Below, piece by piece: positions 1 to 8,394 of a stretch of DNA of 40,926 nucleotides. The DNA is from PCC-7336 sp039817825 (lineage in GTDB: Bacteria; Cyanobacteriota; Cyanobacteriia; Thermostichales; PCC-7336). Position 1 is the first letter of the stretch; every line of letters starts with the position of its first letter. Both the position numbers and the translations under genes were made by a program. The notes below the pieces were generated by a model. That model searched no databases. It was given only the letters and a program-made list of their open reading frames with translations, and was not told the DNA's origin. The stretch spans positions 1-40,926 of the forward strand of contig JBCBVA010000021.1 in the NCBI GenBank assembly GCA_039817825.1, written 5' to 3'.

Positions 1-345
1 ACAGGGGCACATCAGGTATTCAGATTCCAGATCGGCTCGCCACAGCATGGAAAACACCTGCCGCACATGCGACATCTCCCCCAAATGGGAGCCACACATA
101 ATGGCGATGTCGCGATCCGCTAAATTAAACCGCTCGCAGGCCCCCGAAGACAGCGCAGCTAGGGATTGAAATGGCTTCAGGGAGGAGCGGATAAATGTCG
201 CCGACGAGCTATCCCCTGCACTCAGCAACGTCCTCCCCTTGGCATCGGCAACAACCGCTTGAGCGTGATGGACAGACTCGGGAATCCCCTCCCGCAACAA
301 ATGGGCCAACAGGGGAGGATTAGAAGGACGGCGGTCTAGACTCAT
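1..345 (-). CDS. L-asparaginase II family protein, partial (C-terminus outside window)
   Basis: The first 115 residues are encoded, starting at an ATG at 343-345, and the frame is open to the window edge, so the C-terminus is missing. After a short N-terminus the protein reads VHHAQAVVADAKGR, then RSSLKPFQ, then CGSHLGE. This order (an ES.HH-type opening, RS..KPFQ, a SH.GE/EP-type block) is typical of the bacterial L-asparaginase II family (PF06089), which hydrolyses L-asparagine to aspartate and ammonia, usually in the cytoplasm. The secreted beta-helix gene ends only 37 bp upstream on the same strand, so the two may be co-transcribed. The family call comes from the N-terminal third only. 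I see nothing broken in that part. Confidence 0.8.
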   Translation of the reverse strand, partial: MSLDRRPSNPPLLAHLLREGIPESVHHAQAVVADAKGRTLLSAGDSSSATFIRSSLKPFQSLAALSSGACERFNLADRDIAIMCGSHLGEMSHVRQVFSMLWRADLESEYLMCPC

Positions 346-382
346 TAGCGAAGTACAATCGAGTTTGTTCAGCGTAGTCCAT

Positions 383-2125
383 TCAAGAATCTACTTCACG
401 TTCGATCGCTTCAGCCGTGGCCAAATACCCTTCCTGTGTCAGTTGCTGCAACACAGTCTGAGCTTCCGAATGGGTGGAATAATGACCCACCAAGTAGACT
501 TCCTGTCCGGCCAACTGCGCTGGTGTAGCAGTGGGGGCTACCGCCCGGACAGCTTCAATAGTGTCGCCAGATTGAGGGGTTATCAATACCCGGTACCGAG
601 CTGGATAGCGTCTGGCGGCTGAAACGATATCCGTGGTGTTGGAGATCGGTACCGGTTCCCCACTCACAGGTAACGATTCTGTATTGAATTCAGGATTGAA
701 CGTCCCATCGCCGGAGTAGCGTCCGGAGAAGGCCGTCTCTGACGATACGATTCCTGGTGAAATCCCGGCAGACGAGGTGGACTCGGGAATAGAGCTGATA
801 CCTCCTGCCGGGCCACTGGTGGAGTCGTTGGAGGGGCGATCGGGAGCGCTGTTAAGTGAATTGTTACTGGGGGGGGTGTTGCTGGGGGGACTGGGTCTCT
901 CTACCGTGCCACCTCCATCAACTGGGGGCACATCCGACACGAATGGTACGGGCCGAAACTCGCCTGTCTCCGAGTCAGTGTTAGCCTCAGAAACAGTGGA
1001 TGATTCCGTAGGAGCAGGAGATTCCGCGTTGGACTGCGCAGAAGCTGAGGAAGTAGTTTGCCGATCGTACAAGTTGGGAACCGCAGCCGTATTTATCCCT
1101 TCAGCATTAGCTGCGTTGTAGGCTACTTCCCCCTGAAGTTTGTCGATCGCCCCTAAGCGGTTGCCGTGGGCGTGAATAATATTGCCTTGAGTGGCGTTAT
1201 GAATGTTGTAGTTGCCGTTGCCTTCAAAATGATTCCCCCCTGCCTCAGACGATGTTCCCAAATTGGGTAGCGCCTGGGAGATTGCCACCAGCCCATCTTC
1301 TAAATTTTCGGTGATTGCGTTATTGCGCAACACTGGCTGCGATTGACCGGTAATGACGAGGCCGCTGCGGTTGCGAGAAATCCGGTTATGGGCGACTACC
1401 GGGCGGGAGTTTTGCCCGATCGCGATCCCGTAGCCAGTTTCCTGAATCAGATTGCCGACAATCGTGGGAGTCGAGGTGCCCAACACCGAAATTCCATTCG
1501 CCCCATTGCGATAAAAACGGTTGTTAGAAATCATTGCCGCAGACGAACCCGCCAGAAAAACACCATCGTGAACGCTGCCGCTAAACGTATTGTGTTCGAT
1601 GACAGGAGATGTGGATTCCGTCCACACGGCATATCCTCTGCGCCCTTCATTGCGCACCGAAATCCCTCGAATTTCAGCACCATCTTGCGGCAGGATGGCA
1701 ATACTTTGTCGGGCCATTGTGGGGCTAATAAAATCTCCCCCTCCCACAATGTCGTAGCCAACTCCGTAGGTGCTTTCATCTCCTCGTAGCACCACTCCAG
1801 AGGGGAGTCGAAGGGGGAATATCTCACCCGTATCGCTACTGTAGGTACCTGGGGATAGCTGAATGGTTGTTCCTGCCGACGCTTGGGCTAATGCGGCTGT
1901 GATGGTGCGCAGCGGAGCATCGGCGTTCCCGTTGCCACTATCATTGCCAATTCCGGGGTTGACGTACAGAGTGCGCAAGCTGGTGGGGGATGAGGCGGGG
2001 TTGGGATTGACTGGAACTTGAGCCTGAATGGGTTCCGCATAGCTTGTCAGCATTGCGAAACAGAGCCCGACCGTACTTGCCAGCAGTCCATATCTCCATC
2101 CCTTTCTATCGTGCTTCGTACCCAC
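383..2125 (-). CDS. Secreted parallel beta-helix (DUF1565/PbH1) protein with SPOR-like C-terminus
   Basis: This 580-residue protein begins with a charged stretch and a hydrophobic segment ending in AEPIQAQ near residue 36, a probable Sec signal peptide. Residues about 52-130 carry the DUF1565 pattern LYVNPGIGNDSGNG followed by PLRTITAAL and IQLSPGTY. Residues about 130-330 contain repeated short beta turns such as NTFSGS, NRFYRNG and NAITENLEDG, as in right-handed beta-helix (PbH1) proteins. Residues about 340-500 are low-complexity Ser/Thr/Pro-rich linker. The last 70 residues (YRVLITP, then VGHYSTHSEAQTVLQQL) look like a SPOR-type fold that binds peptidoglycan. An extracytoplasmic, wall-associated carbohydrate-binding or carbohydrate-processing role is inferred; no catalytic residues can be assigned. 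It lies upstream of the asparaginase gene and may share its transcript. Confidence 0.8.
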   Translation of the reverse strand: MGTKHDRKGWRYGLLASTVGLCFAMLTSYAEPIQAQVPVNPNPASSPTSLRTLYVNPGIGNDSGNGNADAPLRTITAALAQASAGTTIQLSPGTYSSDTGEIFPLRLPSGVVLRGDESTYGVGYDIVGGGDFISPTMARQSIAILPQDGAEIRGISVRNEGRRGYAVWTESTSPVIEHNTFSGSVHDGVFLAGSSAAMISNNRFYRNGANGISVLGTSTPTIVGNLIQETGYGIAIGQNSRPVVAHNRISRNRSGLVITGQSQPVLRNNAITENLEDGLVAISQALPNLGTSSEAGGNHFEGNGNYNIHNATQGNIIHAHGNRLGAIDKLQGEVAYNAANAEGINTAAVPNLYDRQTTSSASAQSNAESPAPTESSTVSEANTDSETGEFRPVPFVSDVPPVDGGGTVERPSPPSNTPPSNNSLNSAPDRPSNDSTSGPAGGISSIPESTSSAGISPGIVSSETAFSGRYSGDGTFNPEFNTESLPVSGEPVPISNTTDIVSAARRYPARYRVLITPQSGDTIEAVRAVAPTATPAQLAGQEVYLVGHYSTHSEAQTVLQQLTQEGYLATAEAIEREVDS

Positions 2126-2531
2126 TGTTTCACCTCCGGAATTCGCCCGTAACCGATTGCTCGCAGAACCTCACATCTCTGGTATCCCGAAGTACCCAGT
2201 GCCCATCATGCTTCAGTGACAGGGAATGAGCACCGCAGCTAACTAGGGAACGTACACGTGCAGGATAGAGCCACCAATTGAGATACGTGCATTTATTTTT
2301 TACAATGCACGCTATATGTAGTATCTCTTACCTTTAGCGATTGCGCTCGCAATTGCGCTTCAATCTCAGTGATTTCAGGAAAGAAAGGGATTCCCCTAAC
2401 AAGAATATTTGATGCAGATGACACTATATGCAGCGAAGAAACTATCGCAACAGGTACTTGAACGAGCCCTCGAACGATGACGCTAGGATAAGAACGCCTT
2501 GACTGCGAACCTTCTCTTGCCTGTTGACTCC
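2126..2531. other. Intergenic region between the divergent beta-helix and thiE genes
   Basis: About 400 bp that must hold two divergent promoters. It is AT-rich around 2290-2330 and has an imperfect GCGATTGC/GCAATTGC inverted repeat near 2337-2360. I found no TPP riboswitch-like element. An ATG at 2412 opens a 22-codon frame ending at 2480 with an amphipathic, lysine/arginine-containing peptide, but there is no good ribosome binding site and I do not call it a gene. Confidence 0.5.
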
Positions 2532-3623
2532 ATGTCTAATTCCAATGTTTCTGATATCGCCAATTATGGTACCGCCAACTCAGGTGCGGCTGTGCCAATG
2601 GCGATCGCCAGGATTCTCGACGCCAATCTCGACCGATCGCGGGAAGGCTTACGGGTGGTTGAAGACTGGTTTCGTTTCTCAGCAGAGCAGACTTCAGTGG
2701 CTGCAGAGTGCAAAGATATGCGCCAGAGGTTGGCTGCTTGGCACAGTCCGCGCTATCGTGCTGCTCGCGATACCCCTGGAGATCCTGGTACGCAGCTCCA
2801 TCACGAGCGAGAAGCTCGACGGAATAGCTTGACCGATCTGTTGCTGGCGAACTTCAGTCGAGTCCAAGAAGCGTTGCGCGTGCTGGAGGAATACGCCAAG
2901 CTAGACACCCCTGAGATGGCGGCAGATTGCAAGCAGATGCGCTATCGAATCTATGTCTTGGAGAGCATGGCTATGGACAACCAGTTACGCGCTCGCCTCA
3001 AGCAGGCCCAACTGTATTTGATTACGTCCCAAACCCCCAATTGGTTGGACGCGGTCGAGGCCTCGTTACAGGGGGGAGTGAGGCTGGTGCAATATCGCAA
3101 CAAAACCGGCGACTATCGCACGATGTGCACTGAGGCTGCGGCACTGAAAGCGGTGTGCGATCGCTACGGTGCCATCACCATTGTCAACGACCGTGTCGAT
3201 ATTGCCCTCGATATCGGGGCTGATGGAGTTCATCTGGGCCAAACGGATATGCCGGTAGACACCGCTCGCGAGATGCTGGGGCCTCAACGGTTGATTGGCC
3301 AATCCACCACGAATTGGGAGGAAATGGAACGGGCGCTACAAACCTCCGCCGATTACATCGGTGTCGGTCCGGTGTATGCCACGCCCACAAAAGCGGGAAA
3401 AGTTCCGGCGGGACTAGAGTACGTTCGCTTGGCTGTCGAAAAAGCAACGGTGCCCTGGTTTGCCATTGGAGGCATTGATGCTCGCACGTTGCCAGAGGTC
3501 GTGGAGGCCGGTGCCACGCACGTGTCGGTGGTGCGATCGCTGATGGCCGCCGACAATCCCACCGAGGCCGCCAGAGACATGCTAGACATCCTTAAAGAAG
3601 ATCGGCTACTTGCGGCGCAATAG
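2532..3623 (+). CDS. thiE: Thiamine phosphate synthase with N-terminal ThiD2-like domain
   Basis: The C-terminal part (from about residue 155) is ThiE, the TIM-barrel enzyme that joins HMP-pyrophosphate and thiazole phosphate to make thiamine phosphate. Visible motifs are LVQYRNKTGDYR, IVNDRVDIAL, GADGVHLGQ, IGQSTTN, YIGVGPVYATPTK and FAIGGID. The N-terminal 120 residues (ILDANLDRSREGLRVVEDW, then LTDLLLANFSRVQEALRVLEEY) form the extra helical domain that cyanobacterial ThiE proteins carry. As I recall it belongs to the ThiD2 family, an alternative HMP-phosphate kinase, which would make this a bifunctional enzyme; that assignment needs a profile search. I chose the ATG at 2532. A TTG at 2499 would add 11 unlike residues, and an internal ATG at 2595 is close to where conserved sequence starts. 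thiS follows 59 bp downstream. Confidence 0.93.
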   Translation: MSNSNVSDIANYGTANSGAAVPMAIARILDANLDRSREGLRVVEDWFRFSAEQTSVAAECKDMRQRLAAWHSPRYRAARDTPGDPGTQLHHEREARRNSLTDLLLANFSRVQEALRVLEEYAKLDTPEMAADCKQMRYRIYVLESMAMDNQLRARLKQAQLYLITSQTPNWLDAVEASLQGGVRLVQYRNKTGDYRTMCTEAAALKAVCDRYGAITIVNDRVDIALDIGADGVHLGQTDMPVDTAREMLGPQRLIGQSTTNWEEMERALQTSADYIGVGPVYATPTKAGKVPAGLEYVRLAVEKATVPWFAIGGIDARTLPEVVEAGATHVSVVRSLMAADNPTEAARDMLDILKEDRLLAAQ

Positions 3624-3682
3624 ATGCCTGCGTTGAATGATGGAAGGCACAAATAATTAGCTTGCTTAGAGAGTTCTAGTAC

Positions 3683-3898
3683 GTGAATGCAATGGGTGTG
3701 ACTTTATTCGTCAACGGCGAATCTCAACAGGTGCCGCTCGACCTAACTATGCGGCAGTTGCTTGTTCACCTCAAGCTCGAACCCAGAATGGTGGCCGTGG
3801 AATACAACGGCGAGATCCTGCACCGACAAAATTGGGATGGCACCGTCATGGGGGAGGGCGATCGTCTAGAGATTGTCACGATGGTCGGTGGAGGCTAG
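3683..3898 (+). CDS. thiS: Sulfur carrier protein ThiS
   Basis: A 68-71 residue ubiquitin-like protein that carries sulfur as a C-terminal thiocarboxylate for the thiazole ring of thiamine. The family hallmarks are visible: an opening beta-strand with VNGES, an LL..L segment (MRQLLVHLKL), VAVEYNGEIL, and the C-terminal GDRLEIVTMVGGG ending in the required Gly-Gly. A GTG at 3683 and an ATG at 3692 are both possible starts; family N-termini (about one residue before the first strand) fit 3692 better. It lies 59 bp after thiE on the same strand, and a two-gene thiamine operon is likely. No ThiF, ThiG or ThiO lies in the window. Confidence 0.93.
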   Translation: MNAMGVTLFVNGESQQVPLDLTMRQLLVHLKLEPRMVAVEYNGEILHRQNWDGTVMGEGDRLEIVTMVGGG

Positions 3899-4202
3899 CA
3901 ACTTTTGCCGGCGTCTTCTTAGGGAAATGCTGCGGTCTTGGAACTACAGCCCGTGCTAAAACGCTCGCCTACACCGTTCGAGTTGCTATAGCGATCGGCA
4001 ATCCGCTACGGGGAGTTTGCTAATCACCTCTCCTTGCAAATTAAGACTTTGAGCTGTCTAAGACTCCAGACCTTAGAGCTGATTGCCATAGCAGAACAAA
4101 TCGTTAACAAACAAGCGTCGCCAGAGACATTTTCTCCCGCGACGCTGAATAGCCCGGTCAAGCAGCAGGGCGAGCCGGCTGCATGACTCAGTCAATCTCT
4201 AT
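3899..4202. other. Intergenic region downstream of thiS carrying a dispersed repeat
   Basis: About 300 bp with no convincing gene. It contains one copy of the dispersed repeat (4063-4092) and, at about 3980-4015, a stretch (GTTGCTATAGCGATCGGC) resembling the sequence beside the copy at 20458. One frame is open for about 70 codons through the repeat but has no ATG and no ribosome binding site. Confidence 0.45.
4063..4092 (+). repeat. Dispersed intergenic repeat, copy 1
   Basis: The core is ACTCCAGACCTTAGAGCTG followed by ATTGCCATAGC. Related copies occur at 20458-20487, 35766-35796 and 34447-34481, all between genes. The shared pattern is CTCCAGACCT, then a 3-4 nt variable step, AGC, and a (G/A)TTGC(C/T)ATAGC block. 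Confidence 0.6.
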
Positions 4203-4418
4203 CTAGTGGGCGGCCTTCAGATTTAGCATTTCCACTAAAAACTCAGCACGTTGCTTATTCACGTCCGACTGAATAGCCGCGACAATCGCCTCCTGCTCGG
4301 AAGGACCTAAGTTCTTCGAGCCCAGTGCATATCGGACTACATCTTTGATTTGAGCAAAATCCATACCAATCGATTCCTCTGAGAACCAACGACTATTCTT
4401 AAACCGTCTCGACTCCAT
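4203..4418 (-). CDS. Small hypothetical protein
   Basis: I do not recognise this 71-residue protein. The second half is helical and well mixed (MDFAQIKDVVRYALGS, then EQEAIVAAIQSDVNKQRAEF, then LVEMLNL), which looks like real coding sequence. The first 18 residues are arginine/serine rich and less convincing. Two starts have ribosome binding sites: the ATG at 4416-4418 is preceded by GGAGG about six bases upstream, and an internal ATG at 4362-4364 (53 residues) is preceded by AGAGGA about nine bases upstream. There is no signal peptide, membrane segment or cysteine motif. Its nearest neighbours are thiS (convergent) and a long leader region before guaA. Confidence 0.5.
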   Translation of the reverse strand: MESRRFKNSRWFSEESIGMDFAQIKDVVRYALGSKNLGPSEQEAIVAAIQSDVNKQRAEFLVEMLNLKAAH

Positions 4419-5231
4419 ACCGGGCCTCCATTCATAGGGAGGATGATGGAACCGGGATATGCAATGCGCTCAAGTCTCGTAACGAGACTGCCGACAAACC
4501 AACGTACGGATGGCGGACGACACGATGCAACTGAGACGGTATTAAAAGTAACACTCCGTATTTTTACGGGTACTGCGCAAAACCTCCGTCTTGAGATTCA
4601 AGTTCAAAAACTGGAGGAAGATTGGAAACTTGCCTTTAACCATGCACCACGGGCGGCGAACCAGTCCTGCGGTACTGAGTGGAGCGTCGTGCGGAGATAC
4701 TCCGCACCGTGAAGTGAGCTATCCAACACATGCTTCAACGCTATATGTAGCGCACACTGCTCTCTTTTTACCCAGTTTTTCCTAGATGGGCAAGCAAAAA
4801 TACGTTAATGCTCATTCTGAGATCTTGTCAGTTAGAGAGGGGAAAGCGCTGGAGCCAACGACCAACGAGGGGAGTCGCAGCAAACAACCTGCTCGCCCAC
4901 TGACAATGTGACTGGCGGGCGCAGGGAACTTTAATCGCGAGCGCCGACTTAGCAATTGCTCTGGCAGGGTGGATGTGAACTGGAACCAATCGAGCACTGG
5001 TTCCGGTTTGTTGAGGGAAAATATCTGAAACTAATCGGAACGGCGTTAGACCGTTCTAAAGGCTGTAACCGCTTTGTCTACTGCAACACAGCCATGAGAA
5101 GGAAAGGTGTGCGACCCAGATCTAAATGTTAGTATGGCCTGAATACTGTGATGCTCAAAGTAGCTGTTTCTGACTCCTGATTCACTCCACCTTGCAGCTA
5201 GTCGCAGGACTCATTTCAAGAGGGACTTGCC
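4419..5231. other. Long leader/intergenic region upstream of guaA
   Basis: About 810 bp without a firmly supported gene. A plus-strand frame at 4443-4712 (89 codons, AGGGAGG directly before the first ATG) has a coding-like middle part (LRLEIQVQKLEEDWKL) but starts only 25 bp from the divergent start at 4418, so I leave it unresolved. Downstream are several potential RNA stems: CCGTA/TACGG at 4556-4569, an 8-bp pair 4825-4832 with 4899-4906 enclosing about 65 nt, a perfect 7-bp hairpin at 4982-5004, and a 6-bp hairpin at 5038-5056. The region could hold a small RNA or a structured guaA 5' leader. It does not match RNase P RNA, tmRNA or SRP RNA signatures that I can recall. Confidence 0.4.
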
Positions 5232-6887
5232 GTGACCGCTCCACCCGTAGCTCAGCCCAACTTAGCCCCATCCGATCTGGACGCCCAAACTGACGCTGCT
5301 GCACTTGAATCGACATCTACTATTGGCGATCGCCAGATGATTGTCATCTTGGATTTTGGCTCGCAATATTCAGAACTGATTGCCCGTCGTATTCGAGAAA
5401 CAAAGGTTTATTCGGAAGTTCTTTCTTACAGCACCTCTGCCGAGCAACTGGTGAAGCTCAAGCCTCGCGGCATTATTCTCTCCGGTGGTCCCAACTCTGT
5501 TTACGATCCTCATCCTCCCCTCTGCGATCCGGGTATCTGGGACTTGGGGATTCCCATCTTGGGAGTTTGCTACGGCATGCAGCTAATGGTTCAGTCACTG
5601 GGTGGTAGGGTCGAACCTGCAGAAAAGCCCGAGTACGGTCGAGCCGAGCTCTCGATTATCGATCCGACTGACTTGCTGACGAACGTTGAAGATGGCGGCA
5701 TCATGTGGATGAGCCACGGCGATTCGGTCACGAGTATGCCAAACGGCTTTGAAGTCTTGGCAAAAACTCAGAATACGTCTCACGCGGCGATCGCCGATTG
5801 CCAACGCCATCTTTATGGCGTTCAGTTCCACCCAGAGGTGGTGCATTCGGTCGATGGCCAAGCTCTGATCTGCAATTTTGTCTATCACATTTGCAAGTGC
5901 GAACCCACTTGGACGGTGGAGGCATTTGTGGATGAGGCTGTCCGTGAGGTACGAGCCAAAGTGGGCGACAAGCGAGTGTTACTAGCGCTCTCGGGTGGAG
6001 TAGACAGCTCCACACTGGCATTTTTGTTACATAAGGCGATCGGCGACAATCTCACCTGCGTGTTTATCGACCAAGGATTTATGCGCAAGGGAGAGCCGGA
6101 GCGTCTGGTGGAACTATTTGAAAACAAGTTCCACATCCCTGTGGAGTTCGTCAAAGCTCGCACGCAGTTTATTTCTAAGTTGGACGGGGTGATCGACCCC
6201 GAGCGCAAGCGCAAAATCATCGGGGCTGAGTTTATCAAAACGTTCGAAGTGGAATCGAAGCGACTGGGTCCCTTCGATTACTTAGCTCAGGGCACTCTCT
6301 ATCCCGATGTGATCGAATCTGCCAATACCAACATCGATCCCAAAACAGGCGAACGGGTAGCAGTCAAAATCAAGAGTCACCACAACGTCGGTGGTTTGCC
6401 GAAGGATTTGCGGTTTAAGCTCGTCGAACCCCTGCGCAAGTTATTTAAGGATGAAGTCCGTCAAGTAGGGCGCTCCTTAGGGCTGCCGGAAGAGATTGTC
6501 ATGCGCCACCCCTTCCCCGGCCCCGGCTTGGCGATTCGGATTATTGGTGAAGTGACAGCCGAACGGCTTAATATCCTACGCGATGTTGACTTGATCGTGC
6601 GGGAAGAAATCAATCGGGCCGGATTGTACTTTGATGTTTGGCAAGCGTTTGCCGTCTTGCTGCCTACCGTACGCTCGGTCGGCGTGATGGGAGATAAGCG
6701 TACCTATGCCTTTCCCGTCGTTGTGCGCGTAGTCAGCAGCGAGGACGGAATGACGGCTGACTGGTCGAGGTTGCCTTACGAAGTGCTGGAAACCATGTCA
6801 AATCGGATTGTGAACGAAGTCGATGGCGTCAATCGAGTGACGTACGATATCACGTCCAAACCGCCTGGCACGATTGAGTGGGAGTAG
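5232..6887 (+). CDS. guaA: GMP synthase (glutamine-hydrolysing)
   Basis: This 551-residue enzyme aminates XMP to GMP using glutamine and ATP, the last step of guanine nucleotide synthesis. The N-terminal class I glutamine amidotransferase domain (about 36-225) has DFGSQYSELI, the oxyanion motif SGGP, the nucleophile elbow GVCYGMQLM with Cys113, and the His/Glu pair in GVQFHPEV. The ATP pyrophosphatase domain follows with its P-loop LALSGGVDSS. The C-terminal dimerisation domain has HPFPGPGLAIRI and ends IEWE, as is standard. The GTG start at 5232 is supported by AGAGGGA about eight bases upstream and gives a 35-residue N-terminal extension compared with the enterobacterial enzyme. The internal ATG at 5337 has no such site. 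A terminator follows at 6942. Confidence 0.97.
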   Translation: MTAPPVAQPNLAPSDLDAQTDAAALESTSTIGDRQMIVILDFGSQYSELIARRIRETKVYSEVLSYSTSAEQLVKLKPRGIILSGGPNSVYDPHPPLCDPGIWDLGIPILGVCYGMQLMVQSLGGRVEPAEKPEYGRAELSIIDPTDLLTNVEDGGIMWMSHGDSVTSMPNGFEVLAKTQNTSHAAIADCQRHLYGVQFHPEVVHSVDGQALICNFVYHICKCEPTWTVEAFVDEAVREVRAKVGDKRVLLALSGGVDSSTLAFLLHKAIGDNLTCVFIDQGFMRKGEPERLVELFENKFHIPVEFVKARTQFISKLDGVIDPERKRKIIGAEFIKTFEVESKRLGPFDYLAQGTLYPDVIESANTNIDPKTGERVAVKIKSHHNVGGLPKDLRFKLVEPLRKLFKDEVRQVGRSLGLPEEIVMRHPFPGPGLAIRIIGEVTAERLNILRDVDLIVREEINRAGLYFDVWQAFAVLLPTVRSVGVMGDKRTYAFPVVVRVVSSEDGMTADWSRLPYEVLETMSNRIVNEVDGVNRVTYDITSKPPGTIEWE

Positions 6888-6941
6888 GTTACTGTCTCAG
6901 TGCCGTCTTTCATCTCCAATATTGTCTGTAACTTTATCGAG

Positions 6942-6972
6942 CCCTCCTCGTTTAACGAGGGGGGCGTATTTT
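6942..6972 (+). terminator. Rho-independent terminator after guaA
   Basis: An 8-9 bp stem (5' arm at 6942-6950, 3' arm at 6956-6964, short TTTAA loop, one G-T pair) is followed by GTATTTTC. It sits 55 bp past the guaA stop and before the convergent EamA gene. Confidence 0.75.
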
Positions 6973-7001
6973 CAGGTTGAATCAAATCCCGTCAAGCCCC
7001 C

Positions 7002-8036
7002 TCAGGCCACAGTCTCTAACTGACGCTCTTGTTGCTCCAGAATCTCTTCAAAATCTTCGTCTGCACCGTCGTTACGCACCGATTGAACTGCCGATCCACT
7101 CGCTTGAGCTAGGTAGATGCCACTCAGCACAACGGCAAATCCCAGCCAGGTTGATGGCCCAACCCCCTCTGCAAATAAGACCCAGGCGAGCAATGCACTC
7201 ACAACCGGCTCCACCAACATAGCCACGGATACGAAGCTAGAAGACAGCCGATCCATACAGTCTGCCAGCAATCGCTGGCCCAACCCTTCGCTGACTAGCC
7301 CCATTCCCAAAGCGGCAACAATGGCAATTTCGGTGGTAGGCACCAGTTTCCCCTCGGTCATACACACCAAGGGAATCAGTAGTGCGCTGCCGACGCCACA
7401 GCGCCACAGCACAATTGTGGTAGCGGAGAACCAGCACCTCAATCGCTCGATTAACAGTAAATACGCGCTCAGAAAAACGGCGGAGAGTAAAGCATAGAGA
7501 TCTCCGATCAACAGGCCATCCGAACTGTGGAGGTCTTCTAGGCCGATGCCGATCGCTCCAGCCAGCGCGATCGCCACCCCCACCAAAAACTGTCGATCGA
7601 ACCGTTTGGAAAACAATAGCCAACTACCCAACGTTGTAAAAATCGGTGTCAGGTTATTGAGCAGCATGCTTTTGGCCACTGTTGTGTACTGCAAAGACGC
7701 AGACCACAGGCCCAACGAGGTGATTGAGATAACTCCCGTCCCCAACAACAGGAGTAGCTGCTCTCGGGTCATATGTGTCGGTTGCTCGATTGGAGCCGGG
7801 GCAGACTCAATGGGCGAGCTCTGGCTAACGAGAGATCGCTGACTGAGGAAACGGCCGCAGCCGAATACCAGAAAAAATACAAGCATGCGATTGAGTACCG
7901 CACCGTTGGGACCCAGCTCTGTTTCGCTCAATCGAATAAAAATGGGGGCAAACGATACAGCCAGCACTGCCGTCCCCAAGGTCAAGTAAGCAGAGGACGG
8001 CGGCTTCCTAACAGCGGTATTGAATAAACCAAACAT
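7002..8036 (-). CDS. DMT-superfamily (EamA) transporter
   Basis: A 344-residue inner-membrane protein with about ten hydrophobic segments arranged as two EamA repeats, the layout of drug/metabolite exporters such as RhaT- and YdcZ-like carriers. Visible repeat landmarks are SFAPIFIRLSE early in the first half, LLNNLTPIFTTLGSWLLFSKRF in the middle, and LVEPVVSALLAWVLFAEG with WLGFAVVLSGIYLA near the end of the second half. These correspond to the P.....L...FL.E block of the family. The C-terminal 30 residues are acidic and cytoplasmic. The substrate cannot be told from sequence. It converges on guaA and is divergent from ychF across a 358-bp gap. Confidence 0.88.
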   Translation of the reverse strand: MFGLFNTAVRKPPSSAYLTLGTAVLAVSFAPIFIRLSETELGPNGAVLNRMLVFFLVFGCGRFLSQRSLVSQSSPIESAPAPIEQPTHMTREQLLLLLGTGVISITSLGLWSASLQYTTVAKSMLLNNLTPIFTTLGSWLLFSKRFDRQFLVGVAIALAGAIGIGLEDLHSSDGLLIGDLYALLSAVFLSAYLLLIERLRCWFSATTIVLWRCGVGSALLIPLVCMTEGKLVPTTEIAIVAALGMGLVSEGLGQRLLADCMDRLSSSFVSVAMLVEPVVSALLAWVLFAEGVGPSTWLGFAVVLSGIYLAQASGSAVQSVRNDGADEDFEEILEQQERQLETVA

Positions 8037-8394
8037 CGTGTAAACGAAATTACTAAATAACGTTGCAATTGATTACTAAAGCTAACGTTTAAGATCTCAT
8101 ATATTTGGTTTTAGATCATCAGTCAGGCGCTAGTGTTTTCACCAAGAGACGGAATTTGCCGATCGCTGCTAGATTTGCGCAATTCACTATTGCTTGACCC
8201 CGTTGAATTCTCGATCGGCTGTGGTGAGCAATCTGCTGGCTCAACGAGACTTCCTTGGACAGAGACTTGCCGCCATAGGCCTGAATTCAGCAAGATTGCA
8301 TCTATCTGAGCTGCCCGAGCTAGACCGTATCCATTGCAGCGCTGTTGGCAGCGCTGAGTGCTACTGTCGATAAGGACTGATTGCTGATGACGCC
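8037..8394. other. Divergent promoter region, EamA gene / ychF
   Basis: About 360 bp with no gene on either strand that I can support. It is AT-rich at 8040-8115 next to the transporter start. A perfect 7-bp hairpin (AGCGCTG, loop TTGG, CAGCGCT) lies at 8338-8355, 40 bp before ychF, and could be a leader structure. Confidence 0.45.

Noticed and set aside
2412..2480. 22-codon frame with an amphipathic peptide upstream of thiE
   Set aside because: No ribosome binding site and too short to distinguish from chance.
2126..2531. Possible TPP riboswitch before thiE
   Set aside because: None of the conserved THI-box segments (such as the CTGAGA core) could be found in the leader.
3983..4190. Long open frame through the repeat at 4063
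   Set aside because: No ATG start, and the other copies of the repeat have stop codons in the matching frame.
4800..5060. RNase P RNA, tmRNA, SRP RNA or 6S RNA
   Set aside because: None of the conserved core sequences that I can recall for these RNAs is present.
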